From Trichormus sp. M33_DOE_039 (lineage in GTDB: Bacteria > Cyanobacteriota > Cyanobacteriia > Cyanobacteriales > Nostocaceae), in the NCBI GenBank assembly GCA_015296085.1, contig DVDT01000066.1, forward strand, positions 1 through 47,703: a stretch of DNA of 47,703 bases. Reading direction: 5' to 3'. Position numbers and translations under genes: made by a program. The notes under the pieces are model-generated. The model did no database searches. It saw nothing but the letters and a program-made list of their open reading frames with translations, and was not told where the DNA came from. Shown here piece after piece: positions 19,268-25,602 of this stretch. Position 1 is the stretch's first letter. Every line of letters starts with the position of its first letter.

Positions 19268-19351
19268 GACTTAACTCGACTTAACAAAACATGACATGAC
19301 GAGACGGAAGGTGACGGGACTCGCCTTAACGAAACCTGACGAACCAAATAT

Positions 19352-19972
19352 TTAAAGAATGCTAAATTCCTTTAGCTCAAATCTGCCGTAACCAATGCTT
19401 CCTCTACCATCGCCAACACCTACCAATGTTCCAGCGTTGACGATCGCTGTCTCTAGTGACTTTCGATCAACAACAACCGAATCCCAAAGAATAGTAAACG
19501 AACATCGCCATCCAGGTTTCACCGCCACACGGTAACGAATGTTCCTTGCTTTAGTGGATGGGTTACGTACACCAATCACTTCGACATAGCTATCAGGTAG
19601 TTTCTCACTTTTGGTAGTTCCTGCTTCAATGACTTGGGGTGGATCTGGTAACTGAATTGGCCCGTCTTCATTACAGATATAAATCTGGTCGTCCATGACT
19701 TGCAGGGTGCTGGCAATGTCTGCAAGTAAGTTACCTTTGCCCCGTTTTACCGTTTTACCACCATACTTGATGCAGCCAAAAAAGTATGTTGGCAGCAGAA
19801 ATAACTGGCGTTCTTCATCCATGAGGACGGTCTTTTTCCACTCGTTGGGACTATTACCAGCGACACCCTCTTTTTCTTTAGCTTCTAGCGGTAAAGCATC
19901 AACGCCAAAGTGGTGTATGGCAAGTGTTCTAGTTCCCTCAATTGAAACTTTTGCTTGCAGAATGTTGGCCAT
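19352..19972 (-). CDS. Hypothetical protein with C-terminal Gly/Arg-rich loop (mobile-element type)
   Basis: The 206-residue product is not tied to a named family with confidence. Its end, AGTLVGVGDGRGSIGYGRFE, resembles proteins of unknown function seen in phages and integrative elements. It also superficially resembles the glycine-rich loop of RAMP-type RNA-binding proteins such as Cas6, Cas5 and Cas7. The middle has a VRNPSTKARNIRYRVAV strand pair and WRCSFTILWDSVVV. No catalytic motif is obvious. The ATG at 19972 is used. It sits directly upstream of the HNH nuclease gene; the two may act together, but no CRISPR array or other cas gene is in the window. Confidence 0.65.
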   Translation of the reverse strand: MANILQAKVSIEGTRTLAIHHFGVDALPLEAKEKEGVAGNSPNEWKKTVLMDEERQLFLLPTYFFGCIKYGGKTVKRGKGNLLADIASTLQVMDDQIYICNEDGPIQLPDPPQVIEAGTTKSEKLPDSYVEVIGVRNPSTKARNIRYRVAVKPGWRCSFTILWDSVVVDRKSLETAIVNAGTLVGVGDGRGSIGYGRFELKEFSIL

Positions 19973-20103
19973 ATTCAGACAGTAGGTGTAAATTCAGCAA
20001 AAATTACGGGAGTATGTTTCAGTTTGAAACCTCCTTGGTTGACTTTGATTTGTTAGTTGTCAAAAATTCGTCCTGAGTGGCTATGGTGTTCTGCCCACTG
20101 TTG

Positions 20104-20150
20104 GCGATCGCCTGATTCATAGTTTTCAGTTTGGTATCCCGGCGATCGCC
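20104..20150. repeat. HIP1-flanked dispersed repeat, copy 2
   Basis: Matches 16587-16632: GCGATCGCC, a variable 5-6 bases, ATAGTTTT, one variable base, then AGTTTGGTATCCC and a closing GGCGATCGCC. It lies in a stretch whose small open frames I do not accept as genes. Confidence 0.8.
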
Positions 20151-20278
20151 TACCTTCACAGCAAGCTGAGTAATGCTGCGACAGGATTTTTGATGCTGGT
20201 ATGCGATCACGGATCACAAAAATGTGGTTTATTCGGATCGCTAGGATCGCTCAACACGGATCATTGATATTGTTGATT

Positions 20279-20473
20279 TCAAGCAGTTAGGTTTTGCGGT
20301 TCTAACGGCACATCGAAAATCAGTCTAAAACTGACACTGGGAATGAGTCGGCGCAAAACTTGTAGATGAGCTTCGGCATCGCTGCGGCGACGAAAACGAG
20401 CGACAATCCGGTTCTGCATATTAGGTAACAGCCGGACTATACACCAAGGATTGAGCTTTTCAAGGTATGTCAT
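20279..20473 (-). CDS. Small hypothetical protein (64 residues)
   Basis: I start at the ATG at 20473 because AGGAGA lies seven bases upstream; the frame itself is open to 20551. The product (MTYLEKLNPWCIVRLLPN..) has a compact beta-alpha-beta look, with NRIVARFRRRSDAEAHLQVL then SVSFRLIFDV. This is the pattern of small conserved cyanobacterial proteins with a ferredoxin-like or SPOR-like fold; it is not recognised further. Its leader contains a hairpin (20514-20539) similar to the one in the leader of the 20927-21484 gene. Confidence 0.65.
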   Translation of the reverse strand: MTYLEKLNPWCIVRLLPNMQNRIVARFRRRSDAEAHLQVLRRLIPSVSFRLIFDVPLEPQNLTA

Positions 20474-20508
20474 CAAATTCTCCTGGTCATTATCTGTAAT
20501 TTCCAAGA

Positions 20509-20539
20509 CAAAAGCCAGCCTACTGTGAAGGTGGCTGGC
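20509..20539 (-). promoter_or_regulatory. Leader hairpin of the 64-residue gene
   Basis: GCCAGCC (20514-20520) and GGCTGGC (20533-20539) pair around a 12-base loop, about 40 bp upstream of the chosen start. The motif ACAAAAGCCAGC also opens the hairpin at 21511-21554. A shared cis-regulatory or small repeat element is possible. Confidence 0.5.
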
Positions 20540-20573
20540 AAGAAATATCATTTTGATATTGCAATTAAATGCC

Positions 20574-20635
20574 GTAGGGACAGGTTGACAAATACCCTCA
20601 TTTAACCTTAAACATATCTATGAACCCGCCCCTAC
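20574..20635. mobile_element. GTAGGGGCGGGTT-type short inverted-repeat element, copy 1
   Basis: The arms GTAGGGACAGGTT (20574-20586) and AACCCGCCCCTAC (20623-20635) pair with two mismatches. Related elements are at 21881-21930 and 22282-22345. This copy runs into the 3' end of the HTH gene and supplies its last codons and stop. Confidence 0.75.
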
Positions 20636-20930
20636 TTTCGTCCGGGAAACACAGGTTCTGCAACAGTTCTTGGGGAATCTCTTCAAAGTGTTCCAGTAGA
20701 AAGTTCATCAGTGCTAGGTGGCGTAAATCGGCTGGCATGGGACGGCGGTAGTTTTTACCTCTAGCAAACCAGCGTCGCACAGTGGAAAGGGAGCGATCGC
20801 AAATCTGCGCCATTTCTTCATAACTCACCTGCCATTTGGTGTAAAACTGCTTGGGAGTCATACCCAACTGACAATAAATGTACAGTTGCATCAAATCTTG
20901 CTCTCGCTGCTTGAGTGGATGAGGATTCAT
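20598..20930 (-). CDS. Helix-turn-helix protein, C-terminus formed by a repeat element
   Basis: The start at 20930 overlaps the stop of the upstream gene as ATGA, so translation is probably coupled. The 110-residue product begins MNPHPLKQREQDLMQLYIYC. It has a helix-turn-helix of the form MTPKQFYTKWQVSYEEMAQI followed by DRSLSTVRRWFARGKNYRRP, a typical DNA-recognition helix with basic flank. It is probably a regulator. The last about 13 residues (around RGGFIDMFKVK) are encoded by the inverted-repeat element at 20574-20635, implying that an insertion replaced the original C-terminus. The longer frame to 20993 would overlap the upstream gene further and is not preferred. Confidence 0.75.
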   Translation of the reverse strand: MNPHPLKQREQDLMQLYIYCQLGMTPKQFYTKWQVSYEEMAQICDRSLSTVRRWFARGKNYRRPMPADLRHLALMNFLLEHFEEIPQELLQNLCFPDESRGGFIDMFKVK

Positions 20931-21484
20931 AAATATGCCTCCTCGCTCATTGGTTCTAAATCTTCTTCCCATGCAATATCCGCAGATGTCCAAGCTGCAC
21001 TAGGGCAATCTTTGCTCAACCAAATCAGGTAGCACCAACTCCAGGCGCAACGGTGGGAAGCAAAGCTATAAAATCGACCAATGACAATACCCCAGTCAGT
21101 ATCGCTTTCATTACTAAGCCAACGCAAGCGATCGCCATATAAAAATCTGGGTGTTTTGGCGACATTAGGAAAGTTAGCGGGAAGTTGGATAGATGCGTCT
21201 GGGTATTTGAGGTTAATCAAACCTGGGGCTATATCTTGGTGATTGTGCCGGATGAGATGGAGATAAGCAGCAAGCAATTTACCATTGATGCTGTGAGTTA
21301 ACGCAGAAATCAGAATTGCCGCTAGAGTTTCTAGTTCTTGCTGCTGGAGTTGCATCCAGGTGCTATCAAAGTCTGCGTCAGAGTAGTTTTTGAGCTTTCC
21401 TAGTAATTCTGTAATGCCGAAATCATCTAAAGCTTGTTGATCAGCTCGATGTTCTTCTGTTTTATAGCGAACAGGGTTTAACAT
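20927..21484 (-). CDS. Hypothetical protein, coupled to the HTH gene
   Basis: The 185-residue product is not recognised. It is rich in helices up to about residue 90. A compact part follows, with RFLYGDRLRWLSNESDTDWG, GRFYSFASHRCAWSWCYLIW and a Trp-rich acidic end. The RFLYGDRLRW...DWGIVIGRFY segment looks like a small beta-barrel of the kind found in cyanobacterial plasmid and island proteins. ATG at 21484 with AGGAG nine bases upstream supports the start. It overlaps the HTH gene by four bases. The leader carries a perfect 12-bp hairpin (21511-21554). A two-gene unit with the HTH protein as regulator is inferred. Confidence 0.65.
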   Translation of the reverse strand: MLNPVRYKTEEHRADQQALDDFGITELLGKLKNYSDADFDSTWMQLQQQELETLAAILISALTHSINGKLLAAYLHLIRHNHQDIAPGLINLKYPDASIQLPANFPNVAKTPRFLYGDRLRWLSNESDTDWGIVIGRFYSFASHRCAWSWCYLIWLSKDCPSAAWTSADIAWEEDLEPMSEEAYL

Positions 21485-21510
21485 TGTATATGACTCCTGA
21501 ATAGAGGGGC

Positions 21511-21554
21511 CAAAAGCCAGCGTCTGCCGTAGGAAAGTGGATCGCTGGCTTTTG
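21511..21554 (-). promoter_or_regulatory. Leader hairpin (12-bp perfect stem)
   Basis: CAAAAGCCAGCG (21511-21522) and CGCTGGCTTTTG (21543-21554) pair perfectly around a 20-base loop, 27 bp upstream of the 185-residue gene start. No T-run follows on the - strand, so it is not a standard terminator. Confidence 0.65.
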
Positions 21555-21570
21555 ACTTATCAGTAATTAT

Positions 21571-21595
21571 ACATAAATACGATGTACATTTATGT
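21571..21595. promoter_or_regulatory. Candidate operator in divergent promoter region
   Basis: ACATAAAT (21571-21578) and ATTTATGT (21588-21595) are perfect complements with a nine-base centre. The site lies between two divergent small genes, one encoding a ribbon-helix-helix protein, as expected for an autoregulatory operator. Confidence 0.55.
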
Positions 21596-21655
21596 TAATT
21601 TATGCGTCTTAGTGTGTTTAATGTAAAAATACACAATGCACTGTATAATCTTGAT

Positions 21656-21817
21656 ATGGGAAAAGTAACTGTAACTATTTACATGGAAGAAACAGACAAA
21701 GAAGCCCTGCAACAATTGGCTGATGCAGAGGAGCGTTCTTTGTCTCAAATGGCAGTGTTAATTTTGAAACGAGCGATTAGACAAGCTCAGAATGACGGGA
21801 CTATTACACCGAAATAA
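21656..21817 (+). CDS. Ribbon-helix-helix (CopG/Arc-like) DNA-binding protein
   Basis: I start at the ATG at 21656, giving 53 residues (MGKVTVTIYMEETDKEALQQ...). The pattern is a short beta strand (VTVTIYM) followed by two helices (TDKEALQQLADAEERS and LSQMAVLILKRAIRQA), the ribbon-helix-helix fold of small antitoxins and plasmid-copy regulators. The longer frame from 21602 adds a stretch lacking homology. A TATAAT lies at 21644-21649, only six bases before the ATG, so either the transcript is leaderless from another promoter or that match is chance. No toxin gene follows. It probably binds the dyad at 21571-21595. Confidence 0.7.
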   Translation: MGKVTVTIYMEETDKEALQQLADAEERSLSQMAVLILKRAIRQAQNDGTITPK

Positions 21818-21880
21818 TTTGTAGTTGGTTGAAGAGGCGATCGCTTCTCTACAAAACCTACCCCGCATTTTTCACAAGCA

Positions 21881-21930
21881 GTAGGGGCGGGTTAACCAAG
21901 ATAGTGGTGAATGAGTAAACCCGCCCCTAC
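21881..21930. mobile_element. GTAGGGGCGGGTT-type short inverted-repeat element, copy 2
   Basis: Arms GTAGGGGCGGGTT (21881-21893) and AACCCGCCCCTAC (21918-21930) are perfect 13-bp complements. The element has no coding capacity. It lies between the ribbon-helix-helix gene and the 81-residue gene. Confidence 0.8.
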
Positions 21931-21966
21931 AACCTCTGGAATCCATCATTGGCGATCGCTTTTCAG

Positions 21967-22212
21967 TTAGGAGAGAAGCTGAAGGCATTCCTCGAAGTCG
22001 TCTCCCTGCCATGTATTTGCAAACTTGAGTAAATCTTTGGCTTTAGAACCACGCAAAATCGGCTCTCCCTCTGTTTGAGGAGTTTCTTGAGATAAAGTCT
22101 GAGGTTTCTGTTCTCTGGTTTTGAGATATTCGAGATAATTAAGGGTTTGCTCTAAAATCGGATCTGGTACTGTTTCGATCGCTTCGATGAGTTTTGCTTT
22201 GATTGAGGTCAT
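21967..22212 (-). CDS. Small DUF2281/antitoxin-like protein
   Basis: I use the ATG at 22212 rather than the TTG at 22230. The 81-residue product begins MTSIKAKLIEAIETVPDPIL, followed by EQTLNYLEYLK. This is the N-terminal helical pattern of DUF2281-type small proteins, often antitoxins in cyanobacteria. The C-terminal half (GSKAKDLLKFANTWQGDDFEECLQLL) resembles the toxin-binding tail of VapB/Phd-type antitoxins. No toxin gene is adjacent: downstream lies the divergent small RHH gene and upstream the hsdS 3' end. It is therefore an orphan antitoxin or a stand-alone regulator. Confidence 0.65.
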   Translation of the reverse strand: MTSIKAKLIEAIETVPDPILEQTLNYLEYLKTREQKPQTLSQETPQTEGEPILRGSKAKDLLKFANTWQGDDFEECLQLLS

Positions 22213-22281
22213 GATCGGCTTGAGAGTCAAATGTCAGGGCTAATATCTTAATTTTGCCTGATCGTAAGTCTAAACACGGTT

Positions 22282-22345
22282 TGTAGGGGCGGGTTCACCC
22301 AGATCATCATCAATAATCGAGCATATTTGTCAACCTGCCCCTACA
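22282..22345. mobile_element. GTAGGGGCGGGTT-type short inverted-repeat element, copy 3
   Basis: TGTAGGGGCGGGTT (22282-22295) pairs with AACCTGCCCCTACA (22332-22345) with one mismatch. Its right half shares TATTTGTCAACCTG with copy 1 read on the - strand. It lies 11 bp after the hsdS stop and may end that transcript. Confidence 0.8.
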
Positions 22346-22356
22346 GAAAATGCCTA

Positions 22357-24102
22357 TTAGGCTGTTAATACCTGTTTTGCTGCGACTTCCATCAGTTTCT
22401 CGCTGCTGTCTCGCCCTTGTTTCAATTTGGCTTCTAGAGTATCGCAGAGAGACATCAGGCGATCGCACTTCTCTACAATCCGTTTTTGTTCTGCAAGTGG
22501 TGGAAGGGGAACAGGAGTTGACCTCAACTTAGCTTGAGAAATATTCATCTGGCTTTCAGCCATACCAGATTTCTGAGCCTCTATGTGAGTTTGAGAAAAA
22601 CCAGAATTAAGGCTAAGAACGACAAACTCTGGACAAAGAAGCTTTTCTACCAAGTGAAAACGAATAATCTTATCTGAGATCATTAGTCTAGGTCTTGTTT
22701 CTTTGACAAGGCAGCAAATACCAACACGATTCTTAGGCCCTGCACGAGTAATCAATATATCACCTTGTTTAACTTCATACTCTGGACGTGGTTTTAAACC
22801 TTTAGGCAGTTCTTTGTGATCTAACCATTGATAACTAAGAGCTTGTACCGCAGTTGTTTTTAATACGCCCCAATCATCTAATCCATTTGTAGGATTTGGA
22901 TGGCAAGCAGGACTCCAACCTGAGTCCATAAACAAAACTACTTGATCTAGTTGCACCCAACACCAAGTTTCTGGAAGTTTATAGGGTAATTCACCTATAG
23001 TTACTTCCTGCTCCAAAATTCCTTTTTTATTAAACGTTTTTCCAGTTAAATATTGTTTTTCTTTAATAATTCTTTCTAACAAGCTAGTTCCTGGCTCATC
23101 ATTTGGATCTTGTCTTACAAGTTTACCCTGCACAGCCAATTGCAAAATCGCCTGACGCAGCTTAGGAATTGTTTCAGGAATGCTGTAGAGTAGGTCAAAA
23201 TTATTGCAAATGCGCTGCCAGTGTTGGTGGAAGTCGTCGGGATTTTGGGAGGAGAGGAGTTGAGCGATCGCACTCTCATTCATCCTCACAATGCTCTCTT
23301 GCCTTTGCTGCTGCCGTTTTTCGATTTCGTCGCAGATGGAAAGCAGGCGATCGCACTTCTCTACAATCCGTTTTTGTTCTGGTATTGGAGGTAGGGCGAA
23401 TGGTGCATTCTTAACAATACTTGTGTTTAAGTTTAACTGCGCTCCTCCAAATGCTCGTTTTTTTAGCTCTGTTTGAAAATGAAGAAAGTAATAATATAAG
23501 TATTTTTTGTTTAGATAGTTTTCATTTAGATAAGGGAAAGCTAAATAACCATCATGAATACAGCCCCCATTTATACCTAGAACAATAGGTACACCTATAG
23601 TAGCACTGTTTGTTAATATTAATGTTCCTTTTTCAAGGATAACACTTTTCTCTGCTCCTTCCTTAGTTAAGAATTCATCGGTATCTGTTAGAATAATTCC
23701 TTGTGAATACTTACGTATATCGGAAATTTTAATCCAGTGATATGGAGTTCTTTCAAGTGAAAAATATTTAGGATCTCCTTTAGGTCTTGGAGATGCTCCT
23801 CGTATTACATTCAATATATCCCCTAAGCAAACTAAAACCCAATTATGAGGTAATTTATAGGTAATTTCATTTTTTATATTTGTTGATACTTTTTTATCTT
23901 CTCTAACTTTCTTTTCTTGAATTAATGCCTCTTTTTCTGTCTTTATTTTCTCTAACAGAACTGAAGCTGACTCATCATTTGAATCTTGAGGCACAAGCTT
24001 ACCCCTGACAGCCAATTGCAAAATTATTTCACGCAATTTTACAATTGAATTCGGCGCATCAGTCAACAATTCAAAATTATCGAAAAAAGTTTCAAGCTTC
24101 AT
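22357..24102 (-). CDS. hsdS: Type I restriction enzyme specificity subunit
   Basis: The 581-residue HsdS sets the DNA target of the type I complex. It has two target-recognition halves, each ending in the conserved LPPIPEQKRIVEKCDRL / LPPLAEQKRIVEKCDRL helix pair. Each is preceded by a similar spacer (LREIILQLAVRGKLVPQD and LRQAILQLAVQGKLVRQD), showing the internal duplication typical of HsdS. It is somewhat longer than the usual 400-450 residues because of the N-terminal spacer block and the central linker. The start overlaps the hsdM end by 11 bp, so translation is likely coupled. It is complete with no frameshift. The target sequence cannot be read from the protein by eye. Confidence 0.93.
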   Translation of the reverse strand: MKLETFFDNFELLTDAPNSIVKLREIILQLAVRGKLVPQDSNDESASVLLEKIKTEKEALIQEKKVREDKKVSTNIKNEITYKLPHNWVLVCLGDILNVIRGASPRPKGDPKYFSLERTPYHWIKISDIRKYSQGIILTDTDEFLTKEGAEKSVILEKGTLILTNSATIGVPIVLGINGGCIHDGYLAFPYLNENYLNKKYLYYYFLHFQTELKKRAFGGAQLNLNTSIVKNAPFALPPIPEQKRIVEKCDRLLSICDEIEKRQQQRQESIVRMNESAIAQLLSSQNPDDFHQHWQRICNNFDLLYSIPETIPKLRQAILQLAVQGKLVRQDPNDEPGTSLLERIIKEKQYLTGKTFNKKGILEQEVTIGELPYKLPETWCWVQLDQVVLFMDSGWSPACHPNPTNGLDDWGVLKTTAVQALSYQWLDHKELPKGLKPRPEYEVKQGDILITRAGPKNRVGICCLVKETRPRLMISDKIIRFHLVEKLLCPEFVVLSLNSGFSQTHIEAQKSGMAESQMNISQAKLRSTPVPLPPLAEQKRIVEKCDRLMSLCDTLEAKLKQGRDSSEKLMEVAAKQVLTA

Positions 24103-25531
24103 CTCGTTCCAACGCTTCCATTAATTCAAATTTCAACTTACTCCGCACGTCACCCAACTCTGCCATGAGTTCTTGATGTTCTGCTAACATCTCATCTAAA
24201 TCAGCGTGTTCTACATCAACTTTGTGAGGATTCTTAATATCTAGGTTGTAATTATTCGCTTTCAAATCAGCAATTGAAACTTGCCAAGCAAATTCATTTT
24301 CCTCGCGGTTATCCCACCATTCTTGCTCAGGTGCAAATTCCTCAAAGCGAATAGGTTTAGTTTTCGAGTATGATTTATACCCTGCTGGATAAGGGTGTTC
24401 ATAATACCAAATTGTCTCTGTTGGTTCCCCTTTGGTGAAAAATAGCAGATTAGTTTTAATACCTGTGTAGGGATTAAATACGCCATTTGGTAAACGAACA
24501 ATTGTATGTAGATTACAATCTTGCAGCAGTTTTTCTTTAATCCGCGTTTTTACACCTTCCCCAAACAGCGTACCATCTGGTAAAACTATTGCGCCTCTTC
24601 CGCCTTCTTTGAGCAGTTTGATAATCAGCACCAGAAATAAATCCGCCGTTTCTCTTGTCCGGAAAGCGGGAAAATTGTCCTCAATTCCATCTTCTTCTAT
24701 TCCACCAAAAGGCGGATTTGTAATAATTACATCGACCTGTTCTTGAGGACTGTAATCACGTAATGGTCTTGCCAAAGTGTTATCATGTTCTGCTATTGGC
24801 ACATCAATACCATGTAAAATCAAATTCGTTATACAAAGGTTATAAGGTAACGGCTTTTTCTCAGTACCGCGAATCGTGCGTTGCAGAATTTCTGGGACAT
24901 CAGCACTTTGAAAATGTTGGCGAATGTAATCAATTGCTGCTGTTAAAAAGCCACCTGTACCGCAAGCTGGATCAAATACAATTTCGCCTAATTGCGGCTT
25001 GATTCTATCGACAATAAACTTTGTCACCGCACGGGGAGTATAATATTCTCCGGCATTTCCCGCACTCTGCAAATCTTTGAGAATTTTCTCGTAAATTTCG
25101 CTGAACTGTTTTTTCTGGTCTTTTTTATTAAAATCAACTTCATTGAGCTTATTAATTACTTGGCGGATGAGAGTGCCATTTTTCATATAGTTGTAGGCAT
25201 CCTCAAACACTTTACCAATCATCTGCCCACGGGCATCAGTTGCCGTAGTTCTTAGTTCTTTGAGGGTTTTAAATAAAGCATTATCGACAAAATCTAGTAA
25301 ACCATCTCCTGTGATACCTTCGGAATCTGCTGCCCAATTTCGCCAACGCAATCCTTCAGGAATCGGAGATTTGTAATTATCTTCTAACAGTTCATATTCT
25401 TCTTCACGGGCATCAAAAACTTTGAGGAATATCATCCAAACCAACTGGTTAATGCGTTGCGCGTCACCATCAACGCCCGCATCTTTCCGCATGATATCTT
25501 GAATAGTCTTAATTGTAGTGCTGATTGACAT
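24092..25531 (-). CDS. hsdM: Type I restriction enzyme methylase subunit
   Basis: The 479-residue HsdM is an N6-adenine methyltransferase. The SAM-binding motif I FDPACGTGGF is near residue 186 and the catalytic motif IV NPPFGG near 272. An N-terminal helical domain (KTIQDIMRKDAGVDGDAQRI) binds HsdR/S partners. It methylates the site chosen by HsdS to protect host DNA and is also required for restriction. It lies between hsdR (71-bp gap) and hsdS (11-bp overlap), one operon on the - strand. Both motifs are intact, so modification should be active. It belongs to a different subfamily from the broken hsdM remnant at 47249. Confidence 0.95.
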   Translation of the reverse strand: MSISTTIKTIQDIMRKDAGVDGDAQRINQLVWMIFLKVFDAREEEYELLEDNYKSPIPEGLRWRNWAADSEGITGDGLLDFVDNALFKTLKELRTTATDARGQMIGKVFEDAYNYMKNGTLIRQVINKLNEVDFNKKDQKKQFSEIYEKILKDLQSAGNAGEYYTPRAVTKFIVDRIKPQLGEIVFDPACGTGGFLTAAIDYIRQHFQSADVPEILQRTIRGTEKKPLPYNLCITNLILHGIDVPIAEHDNTLARPLRDYSPQEQVDVIITNPPFGGIEEDGIEDNFPAFRTRETADLFLVLIIKLLKEGGRGAIVLPDGTLFGEGVKTRIKEKLLQDCNLHTIVRLPNGVFNPYTGIKTNLLFFTKGEPTETIWYYEHPYPAGYKSYSKTKPIRFEEFAPEQEWWDNREENEFAWQVSIADLKANNYNLDIKNPHKVDVEHADLDEMLAEHQELMAELGDVRSKLKFELMEALERDEA

Positions 25532-25602
25532 AATAATAAGTGAGTGCGATCGCCGATTGGCACGATTAACCTAGAAGAGAAATCATATCCTATTCCAGCT
25601 AG

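Noticed and set aside
20019-20210. 63-residue open frame on the - strand
   Set aside because: About a quarter of it is the HIP1-flanked dispersed repeat; no ribosome site or family resemblance.
21644-21649. TATAAT as promoter of the ribbon-helix-helix gene
   Set aside because: Only six bases before the start codon; too close unless the mRNA is leaderless, so not listed as a promoter.
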